From: Acidobacteriota bacterium
GTDB taxonomy: Bacteria; Acidobacteriota; Thermoanaerobaculia; Gp7-AA8
NCBI GenBank assembly: GCA_021325515.1
Contig: JAJPHC010000002.1
Location: 87,107-151,106, forward strand
Length of the DNA stretch: 64,000 nt
Direction: 5' to 3'
In this document: piece by piece, positions 7,800 through 16,815 of the stretch
How positions within the stretch are numbered: position 1 is the stretch's first letter
Layout of the letters: every line of letters begins with the position of its first letter
Translations under genes and position numbers: made by a program
Notes under the pieces: model-generated
Databases searched by the model: none
What the model was told of the DNA's origin: nothing
The model's input: only the letters and a program-made list of their open reading frames with translations

Positions 7800-9320
7800 T
7801 CAGATCACCTCGAACTTCACGCGTGTATCGAACACCTTCGAGAAATACTTCGCGCGCTTCTCCGCGCTTTCGATTTCGATCGATGCATCCGATCGCGTGC
7901 GCGCCACGACGCGAACGCCTTTCGATCCGTTGTTCACGGCGACATCGCGCACGCGCTGGCGATGACCGCGATCGAGTCCTTCCGCCACGCGCAGAATCGC
8001 GGCGAGGCGCGCCACCGTCTCCTGCTGCTCTTCGCTCAACTCCGCGAAGTTCGGATCCTCGAGATCCGGCACCGACTTGCGGTAGTAGCGCGCGACATTG
8101 GCGACGATCATCAGTTGCTCGTCGGTGAAGCCGCGCAGATCTCCGTGGCGAATCAGGTAGTACGTGTGCTTGTGAATGCCGCGGTCGCTGATGTGTGCAC
8201 CGCTCTCGTGCAGCAGAGCGGCGTACTCGAGGAGCTCGCGCGTATCGCCGTCGAGCCGATGCAGCTTCTGTGTCTGATCGAAGATGCGCGTCGCGAGCCG
8301 CGCCACGTGAAGAGCGTGGCGCATGTCGCAATCGGTGCGCTCGGCGAGATGCATGACGGACTTGCGGCGCACGCCGCCGCCGGCCGTCGATTCCGTGCGT
8401 GATTTCGCGATGCGGCTCTCGATGATCCCTTCGCGAATTGCGACGGGGCAGGCGAGCAGCGTCTGCACTCCGAGCGAGGTCATGATGGCCTCGAGCGCGA
8501 CGGCACCTCCGAGAATCGTGGCGGCGCGCTTTTCATCGATGTTGAATTTCGCTTTCCGCTCGTCGGAGGTCATCGCAGCGAGGGCCGGGATGATGGCGGC
8601 GAGACGGGCGCGCTCGAGGGTGAGCAGTCCGCTCGCCGGCTCGCGCTCGGAACAGATCGCCGCCAGCGCGAGAATCGTTCCCGAGGTGCCGATCGTCTGG
8701 TCGAAGCCGATGCGGCGAATGCGCTTTCGGATCTTCGCCGTGCGCTCGATCACCAGCTCGCGGCAGTGAACGACGGAGCTGACGTGTGGCCGCTCCTTCA
8801 AATCGAAGCGCTGCGAGAGACGGAGCGATCCGAGTGGCTCGCTCGCCGTGAAGTAGATCTCGTCGGCCGTCCCGACGATCATCTCCGCGCTGCCGCCGCC
8901 GATGTCGATACAGAGCGCCGTGCTCGATCCGATGTCGACGGCGGAGCGCACTGCGCGAAAGATGTAGTCGGCCTCTTCCTCGCCGGAGATCACGCGGACT
9001 TTGATGCCGGCGTAGTCGCGGACGCGCTTCAGGAAATCGCGGCGGTTCGGCGCTTCACGCACCGCGCTCGTCGCGACGGCGATGATCTCGTCCGCTTCCC
9101 AGCGCCGCGCGATCTCCGCCATCTTCGTGATCGTGTTGACGCCGCGGTCGATGGCATCTTCGGTCAGCGGCTGGCCGTCGAGACTGGAGAGGCCGAGCTG
9201 CACCATCTCCTTTTCCCTGTCCACCACTCGATAGCCGCGGCTCCGCGCCTCGGCCACGATCATGTGAATCGAGTTCGTGCCGATGTCGATTGCGGCAATT
9301 CGTTTCGGCTTCGCGGGCAT
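7800..9320 (-). CDS. ppx: Exopolyphosphatase / guanosine pentaphosphatase
   Basis: A 506-residue Ppx/GppA protein. The N-terminal actin-like ATPase fold starts AAIDIGTNSIHMIVAE. The phosphate-binding DIGGGSAEM is near residues 145-153, and GTSGTILALA is in the second lobe. From about residue 310 an HD-type helical domain follows (CDMRHALHVARLATRIFD, LHESGAHIS), as in long Ppx enzymes. It removes terminal phosphates from polyphosphate and possibly the gamma-phosphate of pppGpp. It balances Ppk1, encoded 2 kb away. On the minus strand GATAAT lies 8 nt before the ATG and there is no ribosome-binding site, so the mRNA may be leaderless. Confidence 0.94.
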   Translation of the reverse strand: MPAKPKRIAAIDIGTNSIHMIVAEARSRGYRVVDREKEMVQLGLSSLDGQPLTEDAIDRGVNTITKMAEIARRWEADEIIAVATSAVREAPNRRDFLKRVRDYAGIKVRVISGEEEADYIFRAVRSAVDIGSSTALCIDIGGGSAEMIVGTADEIYFTASEPLGSLRLSQRFDLKERPHVSSVVHCRELVIERTAKIRKRIRRIGFDQTIGTSGTILALAAICSEREPASGLLTLERARLAAIIPALAAMTSDERKAKFNIDEKRAATILGGAVALEAIMTSLGVQTLLACPVAIREGIIESRIAKSRTESTAGGGVRRKSVMHLAERTDCDMRHALHVARLATRIFDQTQKLHRLDGDTRELLEYAALLHESGAHISDRGIHKHTYYLIRHGDLRGFTDEQLMIVANVARYYRKSVPDLEDPNFAELSEEQQETVARLAAILRVAEGLDRGHRQRVRDVAVNNGSKGVRVVARTRSDASIEIESAEKRAKYFSKVFDTRVKFEVI

Positions 9321-9328
9321 TGTGGGCC

Positions 9329-9334
9329 ATTATC
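9329..9334 (-). promoter_or_regulatory. -10 element of ppx, probable leaderless start
   Basis: GATAAT on the minus strand is separated from the ppx ATG by only 8 nt. The expected transcription start is therefore at or within a few bases of the start codon. Confidence 0.45.
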
Positions 9335-9409
9335 GCGAAGTGTTGGAGAATTCGTGCGCAGCAAGCGGGGTTCGCCATCCGCGTGAATGAGGAAAGGGGT
9401 TTTTCGGAG

Positions 9410-10501
9410 ATGAGAAAGTTTTGCTTTGCCGCGGTGCTGACCGCGATGTTCGCGGCCGCAGCCGCGGCGCAGGTGACGCCCGCGCCAGCTTCCACGCCGC
9501 CTGACGACACGCCGAAGTACAACATCGGCGCGACGCTGTTTGCGGACTACACGTACAACCAGTCGCCGGAAACGAAAGACGCGGATGGCAACCTGGTTCA
9601 CAACAGCTCGTTCAACGTCACGCGCGCCTACATCAACGTCACGGGAAACCTGAACCATTGGATCGCGTTCCGCATCACGCCCGACGTGGCGCGCGAGACG
9701 GGCAGCGGCACTTCGCTCAACGGCAGCCAGGAGTTCCGCCTCAAGTTCGCCTACGCGCAGTTCAATCTCGACGACTGGTGGACGAAAGGTTCGTGGGTGC
9801 GTTTCGGCGTGCAGCAGACGCCGTACATCGACTTCAACGAAACCGCCTATCGCTATCGCTTTCAGGGATCGGTGTTCCCGGAGCGTGTCGGGCTGCTGTC
9901 GGGCGGCGATGCCGGCGTGACGGTGCATTACAACCTGCCGAACAACTACGGCGACATCCATGGCGGTTTTTACAACGGTGAGAATTACTTCAAGTCCGAA
10001 GTGAACAACGAGAAGGGCCTCGAGATTCGCGGTACCGTGCGTCCGCTGCCGCAGGGCGGCCCGCTGTGGAAAGGGCTGCGCGTCAGCGCGTTTCTCGTCG
10101 AGGATCACTATGTCGAGAACGCGAAGCGCGAGCGCATCATCGGCACCGTGCTCTACGAGCATCCGCGCGTGAACTTCGGCATCGACGTGCTGCGCGCGAA
10201 GGACCGCACGTCGGTGACGAAAGCCGAGACCGACTCGAAGGGCTGGGCGTTCTGGGTGACGCCGAAGTTCGGCAAGAGCGGATTCGAAGCGCTCATCCGC
10301 CATGACAACTACACGCCGAACGACAAGGCGAGCTCACAGAAGCAGAAGCGCGACATCGACGGCATCGCCTACTGGTTTCCGAAGGTGGGAAACAAGGCGG
10401 TGGCGGTGCTCCTCGATCGCGATTCGCTCAAGCGCACGAACGTCACGCCGTCCGTTCCGAACACCACGAACTATGAAGTGAAAATGCTCGTGAGCTTCTA
10501 G
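9410..10501 (+). CDS. Phosphate-type porin (OprP/OprO-like), copy 1
   Basis: 363 residues with a cleavable signal peptide (MRKFCFAAVLTAMFAAAAAAQ, about 21 residues). A 16-strand-type barrel follows, with features of OprP/OprO phosphate- and polyphosphate-selective porins: NVTRAYINVTGNLNHWIAFRITPD, FGVQQTPYIDF and a terminal phenylalanine (VKMLVSF). It would let phosphate or polyphosphate cross the outer membrane. The frame is open further upstream to 9290. The ATG at 9410 is chosen because it starts the signal peptide and is preceded by AGGAAAGGGG. A paralogue of identical length lies 143 nt downstream. Confidence 0.87.
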   Translation: MRKFCFAAVLTAMFAAAAAAQVTPAPASTPPDDTPKYNIGATLFADYTYNQSPETKDADGNLVHNSSFNVTRAYINVTGNLNHWIAFRITPDVARETGSGTSLNGSQEFRLKFAYAQFNLDDWWTKGSWVRFGVQQTPYIDFNETAYRYRFQGSVFPERVGLLSGGDAGVTVHYNLPNNYGDIHGGFYNGENYFKSEVNNEKGLEIRGTVRPLPQGGPLWKGLRVSAFLVEDHYVENAKRERIIGTVLYEHPRVNFGIDVLRAKDRTSVTKAETDSKGWAFWVTPKFGKSGFEALIRHDNYTPNDKASSQKQKRDIDGIAYWFPKVGNKAVAVLLDRDSLKRTNVTPSVPNTTNYEVKMLVSF

Positions 10502-10512
10502 GACGCTTCCAT

Positions 10513-10543
10513 GTGCAGGACAAGCTGAGAGCTTGTCCTGCAC
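10513..10543. repeat. Perfect 14-bp stem hairpin between the two porin genes
   Basis: GTGCAGGACAAGCT (10513-10526) and AGCTTGTCCTGCAC (10530-10543) are perfect complements around a GAG loop. No U-tract follows, so it is not a textbook terminator, but it could stop or stabilise the copy-1 porin transcript. The GTCCTGCAC end resembles repeats at 18996-19058 and 44888-44907. Confidence 0.75.
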
Positions 10544-10574
10544 GCAACTCCTCCTCGGCTCCTTCACGTCGAAA

Positions 10575-10617
10575 TTACATCGTTGGCAATCGCGCTTCAT
10601 CGCCGATCGCCGAAGAT
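10575..10617 (+). promoter_or_regulatory. Candidate Pho box and -10 for porin 2-pstS1
   Basis: Three 10-nt units follow each other: TTACATCGTT, GGCAATCGCG and CTTCATCGCC (10575-10604). GAAGAT (10612-10617) is a possible -10. The arrangement matches the pstS2 upstream region almost base for base over about 40 nt, which is unexpected outside a shared regulatory site. Binding by the PhoB protein encoded here is inferred. Confidence 0.6.
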
Positions 10618-10644
10618 GCGCGCCAACACGAAGGGGGCCTTGGA

Positions 10645-11736
10645 ATGAAAACGTTTCTTCTTGCCGCGGCGCTGACCGCGATGTTCGCAGTCGCTGCCCG
10701 GGCGCAGGTGACGCCGGCTGCCGGCTATACACCGCCTGACGACACGCCGAAGTTCAACGTCGGCGCGACAATCTTCGCCGACTACACCTGGAACCAGTCG
10801 CCGGAAATCAAAGACGCCGACGGCAATCAGGTTCACAACAGTTCCTTCAATGTCACTCGCGCCTACATCAACATCACCGGCAACCTCAATCACTGGGTCT
10901 CGTATCGCATCACGCCCGACATCTCCCGTGAAACCGGCACGTCGTCATCGCTGAGCGGCAGCCAGATCTTCCGCCTCAAGTACGCCTACGCGCAGTTCGG
11001 ACTCGACGACTGGGCGACGAAAGGCTCGTGGGTTCGATTCGGCGTGCAGCAGACGCCGTACGTCGACTACACCGAAAGCATCTATCGCTACCGCTTCCAG
11101 GGGACGGTATTCGGCGAGCGCACCGGCCTGCTCTCGTCTGCGGACGCGGGTGTCAGCGGCCGCTACAACTTCGCCGGCAACTACGGCGATCTGCACGCCG
11201 GCTTCTACAACGGCGAGAACTACAACAAGGCGGAAGTGAACAACGAGAAAGCGTTCGACATCCGCGGGACGGTTCGTCCTTTCCCGCTGGGCGGCACGTT
11301 TCTCAAAGGCCTCCGCCTGACAGGGTTCATCGTCGATGACCACTACGTAGGCAGCGCGAAGCGCCAGCGCACATTCGGTCAGATCACGTATGAGCATCCG
11401 CTGGTGAACGCGGGACTCGAGCTCGTGAAGGCGAAGGACCGCACGTCGGCGAGCAAGCCTCAGGTGGATTCGAAGGGCTGGAGCTTCTGGATCACGCCGA
11501 AGTTCGGCAACAGCGGCTGGGAAGCGCTGATCCGTCACGACAACTTCGTACCCAACGAGAGCGTGAGCGCGCAGAAGCAGAAGCGCGACATCGATGGCAT
11601 CGCCTACTGGCTGCCGAATGCCGGCGGCAAGACCGTGGCCGTGCTTCTCGATCGCGATTCGCTCCAGCGCACGAACGTGACGCCGTCCGCGCCGAACACC
11701 ACGAATTACGAAATCAAGCTGCTCGTGAACTTCTAA
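10645..11736 (+). CDS. Phosphate-type porin (OprP/OprO-like), copy 2
   Basis: 363 residues, strongly similar to the preceding porin through the whole barrel. Examples are FNVTRAYINITGNLNHWVSY, GSWVRFGVQQTPYVDYTE, FYNGENYNKAEVNNEKAF and the terminal YEIKLLVNF. The signal peptide is MKTFLLAAALTAMFAVAARAQ. It probably forms a trimeric phosphate-selective outer-membrane channel. AAGGGGG stands 7 nt before the ATG, and a candidate Pho box lies 40 nt further up. It is followed after 9 nt by pstS1, so a porin and a periplasmic phosphate-binding protein are made from one transcript. The two porin copies are a clear local duplication. Confidence 0.88.
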   Translation: MKTFLLAAALTAMFAVAARAQVTPAAGYTPPDDTPKFNVGATIFADYTWNQSPEIKDADGNQVHNSSFNVTRAYINITGNLNHWVSYRITPDISRETGTSSSLSGSQIFRLKYAYAQFGLDDWATKGSWVRFGVQQTPYVDYTESIYRYRFQGTVFGERTGLLSSADAGVSGRYNFAGNYGDLHAGFYNGENYNKAEVNNEKAFDIRGTVRPFPLGGTFLKGLRLTGFIVDDHYVGSAKRQRTFGQITYEHPLVNAGLELVKAKDRTSASKPQVDSKGWSFWITPKFGNSGWEALIRHDNFVPNESVSAQKQKRDIDGIAYWLPNAGGKTVAVLLDRDSLQRTNVTPSAPNTTNYEIKLLVNF

Positions 11737-11745
11737 GGGGAAGAA

Positions 11746-12762
11746 ATGAAAACAGTCATGGCCTTTCTGGCCGTCCTCGTGACGGCATGCTCGATCTCTG
11801 TCTCCGCGCAGACGCTGCAGATCAACGGTGCAGGCGCGACGTTCCCGTACCCGATCTATTCGAAGTGGTTCGACGAGTATCACAAGGCTCATCCCGGCAT
11901 TGAGATCAACTACCAGTCGATCGGTTCCGGCGGCGGCATTCGCCAGCTCAGCGCCGGCACGGTGTTCTTCGGCGCGAGCGATGGTCCCATGACGAACGAG
12001 CAGATCACTGCTGCGGGGTTTCGCGTGATGCATCTGCCGGCGGTTCTGGGCGGCGTCGTTCCCGTCTACAACGTGCCGGGTGCCGGCGAGCTGAAGTTCA
12101 CCGGCCCGACGCTGGCGAACATCTTCCTCGGCAAGATCACGAAGTGGAATGATCCGGCGATCCGCGCCACGAATCCCGGCATGAATCTGCCGGGCGATGA
12201 GATCACCGTCGTTCATCGTTCCGATGGCTCGGGGACGAGTTACATCTGGTGCGATTACCTCTCGAAAGTCTCGCCGGAATATCGCCAGAAGGTCGGTGTC
12301 GCGACCGCGGTCAACTGGCCGGCCGGCGTCGGAGGCAAGGGCAATGAAGGGGTCGCCGGGCTCGTGAAGCAGACTCCGGGCTCGATCGGTTACGTCGAGC
12401 TGATTTATGCGCTGCAGAACAGGATCAGCTATGGCGCAGTGCAGAACATGGCGGGCGAGTTCGTGACTGCATCGACGGAGACGGTGTCGAACGCTGCATC
12501 CAGCGCGGCGAAGAACATGCCGAAGGACTTCCGCGTCTCGATTACCAATGCGCCGGGGAAGAATGTGTATCCGATCTCGTCGTTCACCTGGCTGCTGCTT
12601 CAGGAGTCGCCGCGCGATCTGCAGCGCTCGCGCGCGATGGTCGAGTTCGTGAAGTGGGCGATCACCGACGGTCAGAAGTACACGGCGCAACTCGGCTACG
12701 CGCCGCTGCCGAAGGAAGTGGTCGCGCTCGAGTTGGAAGCGATCAAGAGGATCAGGCAGTAG
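11746..12762 (+). CDS. pstS: Phosphate ABC transporter substrate-binding protein PstS (copy 1)
   Basis: 338 residues. A signal peptide (MKTVMAFLAVLVTACSISVSAQ) is followed directly by mature sequence beginning LQINGAGATFPYPIYSKWF. Phosphate-binding motifs are visible: NYQSIGSGGG near residue 60, FGASDGPM near 78, and HRSDGSGTSYI near 160. It binds phosphate in the periplasm for the PstCAB importer. GGGGAAG precedes the ATG, and it follows porin 2 by 9 nt. It is closely related to the second PstS encoded 1.2 kb downstream, but its signal peptide lacks that copy's clear mature lipobox position. The downstream gene is convergent. Confidence 0.95.
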   Translation: MKTVMAFLAVLVTACSISVSAQTLQINGAGATFPYPIYSKWFDEYHKAHPGIEINYQSIGSGGGIRQLSAGTVFFGASDGPMTNEQITAAGFRVMHLPAVLGGVVPVYNVPGAGELKFTGPTLANIFLGKITKWNDPAIRATNPGMNLPGDEITVVHRSDGSGTSYIWCDYLSKVSPEYRQKVGVATAVNWPAGVGGKGNEGVAGLVKQTPGSIGYVELIYALQNRISYGAVQNMAGEFVTASTETVSNAASSAAKNMPKDFRVSITNAPGKNVYPISSFTWLLLQESPRDLQRSRAMVEFVKWAITDGQKYTAQLGYAPLPKEVVALELEAIKRIRQ

Positions 12763-12765
12763 ACG

Positions 12766-13917
12766 TCATCCGTACTTCACGAGATGGCTCGCCGCGAAGT
12801 ACCAGACGACAGCCGTTGCCGCGAGAGCAGCAATTCTCGCGGCTCTTCCGCTGCTGAGAATCACGACGGTGCTGATCAGAAAGAAATCGGCGAGCACTCG
12901 CACGAAGCTCACCTCGGCCCACATGTTGTGCGGCAGCGTTGACGCGAGTCCGAGATACGCAAGCCACGTCGCGCGCCATGTGACCTTCGTCGAAGCGAAC
13001 CTCCAGGCTCCGATGACGATCGCCACGATCGCGCCGAGGAACGCGGCCTCGGTGAAGTAGAGGCGGGAGATCCCTCGAAGCGAAGAGTTGGCGATGAGAA
13101 AGCGAACGTACTCGGCGAACGGCACGCTGAACTTCGGTGCGATCGAACCGAGCGGCGTGTCCGTTCCGAATCTCCACGCGATCAGCGCCTGCCATGCGGC
13201 ATATGCAGCAAGCGGGATCGCGAACGTTTCCGCGCCGTAGTCCTGAGCGCGTTTGCGGATGAAGCGGTAGGCGTAGATCACCAGCAGAGCCGCGGCGAGC
13301 ACGATCGAAGTCTCGCGCGTCAGAACCGCGCAGGTCAGTAGCGCGGCGGCGATGAAGGACCTCCGCTTCTGCACCGCGTGAATCGCGGAGAGGAGGAACA
13401 TGCACTGAACGATCTCGCTGAGATCGCCGGAGATCGTCGTCACGAAGCCCGGGTAGAGCGGCGCGATCACTCCCCACAAGGCATGGGCTCCGAAGTGCCG
13501 GCTCAGTTGCGCAGCGACGAAGGCGAGGACGAGCAGTGCGGCGACGTTCACCGCGACGAGCATCGCCGGAACCCATTCGACGCGGCCGAGCGAGGCGATG
13601 TGAACGAGCAGCGGATAGAGAATCCGCTGGCGCCGATACGCGGGATTGTCGAACTGGATTCCGTAGGTCTTTGTTGCCGTGGAGAATGGATCGGAGGCGA
13701 GGCGATAGAACCAGACGCCGTCGTATCCCGGCACATCGCTGCGCACGGTGAGTCCTCGCGGAGCCTGGCGCGCGTCGACGTTCGTTCCCGCCGTGACGAG
13801 CAGCGAGACATCGCCGCCTTCCCGCCGGATGTACGCCGTCAGCAGAATGCCGTAGCAGGCCGCAACGAACAGAACGGCGGCGAGGGGCGAATCGAGCAGA
13901 GATCTCCAGCGCGGCAC
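12766..13917 (-). CDS. Polytopic membrane protein, glycopolymer-formation type
   Basis: 383 residues with roughly nine or ten hydrophobic segments and a GTG start. After the first membrane span it carries GYDGVWFYRLASDPF and DNPAYRRQRILYPLL. These resemble the AZOBR_p60025 family, linked to cell-surface glycopolymer formation, and more loosely GT-C glycosyltransferases. A conserved Asp and Arg in an extracytoplasmic loop fit a lipid-sugar-dependent enzyme, but no substrate can be named. It is an odd insertion between pstS1 and the second pst operon. It runs opposite to both, and its start lies 60 nt from that of pstS2. Confidence 0.65.
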   Translation of the reverse strand: MPRWRSLLDSPLAAVLFVAACYGILLTAYIRREGGDVSLLVTAGTNVDARQAPRGLTVRSDVPGYDGVWFYRLASDPFSTATKTYGIQFDNPAYRRQRILYPLLVHIASLGRVEWVPAMLVAVNVAALLVLAFVAAQLSRHFGAHALWGVIAPLYPGFVTTISGDLSEIVQCMFLLSAIHAVQKRRSFIAAALLTCAVLTRETSIVLAAALLVIYAYRFIRKRAQDYGAETFAIPLAAYAAWQALIAWRFGTDTPLGSIAPKFSVPFAEYVRFLIANSSLRGISRLYFTEAAFLGAIVAIVIGAWRFASTKVTWRATWLAYLGLASTLPHNMWAEVSFVRVLADFFLISTVVILSSGRAARIAALAATAVVWYFAASHLVKYG

Positions 13918-13929
13918 TTCACACCGAAT

Positions 13930-13971
13930 TTACATCGAGTGGCATCGCACTTCATCCGCAGTCCCGAGAAT
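13930..13971 (+). promoter_or_regulatory. Candidate Pho box and -10 for the pstS2-phoR operon
   Basis: Three consecutive 10-nt units, TTACATCGAG, TGGCATCGCA and CTTCATCCGC (13930-13959), put CAT in exact 10-nt phase. GAGAAT (13966-13971) follows 6 nt before the pstS2 ATG. The block aligns with 10575-10617 upstream of porin 2. Confidence 0.6.
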
Positions 13972-13977
13972 GCGGGC

Positions 13978-15018
13978 ATGAAGAAACTGATGACATGCAT
14001 CGCGATGGCGATCGCGATTTCAGCCTGCAAGCCGGCGGAGACAACCGGAACGGCACCGGCCGCCGCTGCTTCGATTCAAATCAATGGCGCAGGGGCCACC
14101 TTCCCGTACCCGATCTACTCCAAGTGGTTCGAGGAATACGGCAAGACGCATCCGAACGTGAAGATCAACTATCAGTCGATCGGCTCCGGCGGCGGCATCA
14201 AGCAGCTCACCGCGCAGACGGTGTTCTTCGGCGCGACCGACGGCCCGATGTCCGATGAGCAGCTCAAATCGGCACCCGGTCCGATCCTTCATTTTCCGAC
14301 CGTGCTCGGCGGCGTCGTTCCGATCTACAACCTTCCCGGCGTGACGTCGCAGCTCCGCTTCAGCGGTCCCGTGCTCGCCGGCATCTACCTCGGCCAGATC
14401 ACGAAGTGGAACGACGCGCGGATCGCGAAGGAGAATCCGGGCGTCAATCTCCCCGCGACGGACATCGCGGTCGTGCATCGCTCCGACGGCTCCGGCACCA
14501 CCTACATCTTCTGCGACTTTCTCTCGAAGGTCTCGCCCGAGTACAAGTCGAAGGTCGGCGTGAACACTTCGGTGAGCTGGCCGGCGGGTGTCGGCGCGAA
14601 GGGCAACGAAGGCGTCAGCGGCCTCGTGCAGCAGACACCGGGCGCGATCGGCTACGTCGAATTGATCTTCGCGCTGCAGAACAAGATTCCGTTCGCCGCC
14701 GTGCAGAACAAGGCCGGCGCGTTCGTCACCGCATCCCTCGAGAGCGTCACCGCGGCCGCGGCGAACGTAAAGATGCCGGATGACTTCCGCATCTCGATCA
14801 CGAACGCCGAAGGGAACGACGCGTATCCGATCGCGTCGTTCACCTGGATGCTCCTCTATCAGAACCCGCAGGACACAGAGCGGGCGAAGATCATGGCGGA
14901 CTTCCTCAAGTGGGCGCTCAGCGATGGTCAGAAGGATGCGGCTGCGCTGCACTATGCGCCGCTCCCGAAGAGCGTGATCGATCTGGAGATGGCGGCGCTG
15001 GCGCGCCTCGCATCCTGA
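13978..15018 (+). CDS. pstS: Phosphate-binding lipoprotein PstS (copy 2)
   Basis: 346 residues. The N terminus MKKLMTCIAMAIAISACKPA contains the lipobox ISAC, so this PstS is probably a membrane-anchored lipoprotein. The phosphate-binding motifs match copy 1: INGAGATFPYPIYSKWFEE, NYQSIGSGGGIKQ, FGATDGPM and HRSDGSGTTYI. It is the first gene of pstS-pstC-pstA-pstB-phoU-phoB-phoR. The longer open frame upstream is not used, because the lipoprotein signal and the candidate Pho box fix the start here. GAGAAT 6 nt before the ATG suggests a leaderless message. Confidence 0.95.
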   Translation: MKKLMTCIAMAIAISACKPAETTGTAPAAAASIQINGAGATFPYPIYSKWFEEYGKTHPNVKINYQSIGSGGGIKQLTAQTVFFGATDGPMSDEQLKSAPGPILHFPTVLGGVVPIYNLPGVTSQLRFSGPVLAGIYLGQITKWNDARIAKENPGVNLPATDIAVVHRSDGSGTTYIFCDFLSKVSPEYKSKVGVNTSVSWPAGVGAKGNEGVSGLVQQTPGAIGYVELIFALQNKIPFAAVQNKAGAFVTASLESVTAAAANVKMPDDFRISITNAEGNDAYPIASFTWMLLYQNPQDTERAKIMADFLKWALSDGQKDAAALHYAPLPKSVIDLEMAALARLAS

Positions 15019-15058
15019 TCGACGCGAAGGACACGACGAACAACGCCGGCAGGCTTGC

Positions 15059-15967
15059 TTGAACACCACATTCAAATCGAGGGACGATCGAGGTTTCCGC
15101 ATCGGGACCGGCGCGATTGCCGCGCTGGTCCTGCTCGTGGTGCTCGGCATCGGCTTCGAGCTGACGCGCCAGTCGCTTCTCTCGATCGCGAAATTCGGCT
15201 TCGGATTCTGGAAGGGAACGACGTGGGATCCGGTATCCGGCGAGTTCGGTGCGTTGCCCTTCATCTGGGGCACGCTCTATTCCGCGCTCCTGGCGCTGCT
15301 GCTCTCGACGCCGATCGCGATCGGCATCGCGGTGTTCATCTCCGAGCTCTCGCCGCGCGCGCTGCGCCAGCCGCTCACGTATCTGACGGAGCTGCTCGCC
15401 GCGATTCCCTCGATCGTTTACGGACTCTGGGGAGTCTTCGTGCTCGTGCCGGCGGTGCGCAAGCTCGAGCTGATGACGCCTGAGTCGTGGAAGAAGATCC
15501 CGCTGTTCAAAGGTCCGCCCCTCGGCGTCGGCATGCTCGCGGCGGCGTTGATCCTCGCCGTGATGGTGATTCCGCTGACGTCGTCAGTCGCGCGCGAAGT
15601 GCTGAAGAATGTTCCGTCGACACAGCGCGAAGCGGCGTATGCGCTTGGTGCGACGCGATGGGAGGCGATCAGGATTGCGCTCGGCTTCGGCCGTACCGGC
15701 ATCATCGGCGCGATCATGCTCGGCTTCGGCCGCGCACTCGGCGAAACGATGGCCGTCACGATGGTCATCGGCAACAACCCGCAGTTGTCCGCTTCGCTCT
15801 TCGCGCCGCAATACACGATGGCCGCGGTCATCGCGAACGAGTTCAGCGAGGCGGCGGACGAGTTGTATCTGCACGCGCTGATCGAGATCGGCCTGCTGCT
15901 CTTCATCATCACCATCATCGTGAATCTGATCTCGCGCGTCATGGTGCGTTCGCGGAGGACGGCATGA
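15059..15967 (+). CDS. pstC: Phosphate ABC transporter permease PstC
   Basis: 302 residues with six predicted membrane helices. It has the MetI-like permease EAA loop ([20 protein letters not shown]) and the PstC-type segment [21 protein letters not shown]. The TTG start is supported by CAGG about 4 nt upstream and by the absence of a suitable ATG. It pairs with PstA to form the inner-membrane channel driven by Pst[21 protein letters not shown] is typical of the family. Its stop overlaps the pstA ATG (ATGA). The gap of about 40 nt after pstS2 contains no repeat or terminator. Confidence 0.95.
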   Translation: MNTTFKSRDDRGFRIGTGAIAALVLLVVLGIGFELTRQSLLSIAKFGFGFWKGTTWDPVSGEFGALPFIWGTLYSALLALLLSTPIAIGIAVFISELSPRALRQPLTYLTELLAAIPSIVYGLWGVFVLVPAVRKLELMTPESWKKIPLFKGPPLGVGMLAAALILAVMVIPLTSSVAREVLKNVPSTQREAAYALGATRWEAIRIALGFGRTGIIGAIMLGFGRALGETMAVTMVIGNNPQLSASLFAPQYTMAAVIANEFSEAADELYLHALIEIGLLLFIITIIVNLISRVMVRSRRTA

Positions 15968-16815
15968 CATCGACCTCGCTTCGCAGGCGGCTCGTGTCGC
16001 GCGCGGCGGAAGCGTTCTGCGCAGTGTCGGTCGTCATCGCGCTGCTGCCGCTTGCGCTCATCCTCTTCTACGTCGTGAAGGAAGGGATCGGCGCACTCAA
16101 TGCCGACTTCTTCACGAAGATGCCGAAGCCTGTCGGCGAAGCGGGTGGCGGCATGGCGAACGCGATTGCCGGCACGCTCATCCTGATCGCGATCGCCGCC
16201 GGCTTCGCCGTTCCTGCCGGCGTGATCTGCGGCATCCATCTGTCGGAGTATCCGAAGTCGGCGTTCTCGACGATCGTCCGCTTCGCTGCGGATGTGCTCA
16301 ACGGCGTGCCGAGCATCGTCGTCGGCATCTTCGTCTACGGCATTCTCGTGCTGCCGGTGAAGCGCTTCAGCGCGCTGTCGGGCGGCGTTGCCCTCGGGAT
16401 TCTGATGCTCCCCATCGTGATACGCACGACCGAGGAGTTGTTGCGGCTCGTGCCTGCGGGCTTGCGCGAAGGTGCGCTGGCACTTGGTGCGACGCGCTCG
16501 CGTGCGATCTTCACCGTCATTCTTCCGGCGGCTCTGCCGGGCATCCTCACCGGTATTCTCGTCGCGCTGGCGCGCGTTGCCGGCGAAACGGCGCCGCTGC
16601 TCTTCACCGCATTCAACAACCGCTACTGGTCGACGAGCCTGACGCAGCCGATTGCGTCGCTCACCGTCCAGGTCTTCACCTACGCGATCTCGCCGTACGA
16701 AGACTGGCACCGGCAGGCGTGGGCGGGAGCGTTCCTGCTCGTGATGATGATTCTCGTCCTGTCGATCGCCGCCCGTCTCGCTGTTCGCCGTCTCGAGAGG
16801 ATGAACCGCCCGTGA
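15964..16815 (+). CDS. pstA: Phosphate ABC transporter permease PstA
   Basis: 283 residues with six hydrophobic segments. The conserved cytoplasmic loop is [20 protein letters not shown], and the PstA-type [15 protein letters not shown] and [14 protein letters not shown] follow the usual order. It forms the second half of the phosphate channel. The ATG overlaps the pstC stop as ATGA, and its own stop overlaps the pstB GTG as GTGA, so the three transport genes are translationally coupled. Nothing in it departs from the family pattern. Confidence 0.95.
   Translation: MTSTSLRRRLVSRAAEAFCAVSVVIALLPLALILFYVVKEGIGALNADFFTKMPKPVGEAGGGMANAIAGTLILIAIAAGFAVPAGVICGIHLSEYPKSAFSTIVRFAADVLNGVPSIVVGIFVYGILVLPVKRFSALSGGVALGILMLPIVIRTTEELLRLVPAGLREGALALGATRSRAIFTVILPAALPGILTGILVALARVAGETAPLLFTAFNNRYWSTSLTQPIASLTVQVFTYAISPYEDWHRQAWAGAFLLVMMILVLSIAARLAVRRLERMNRP

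Noticed and set aside
9318..9351. A Pho box before the first porin gene
   Set aside because: CAT triplets at 9318 and 9328 are in 10-nt phase, but one is the ppx start codon, the third unit is missing and the spacing to GAGAAT does not match the other two sites.
10945..12690. A long minus-strand frame (581 codons) opposite porin 2 and pstS1
   Set aside because: It is the antisense shadow of two well-supported genes in G+C-rich DNA. The product is Arg/His/Asp-rich with no domain and no ribosome-binding site.
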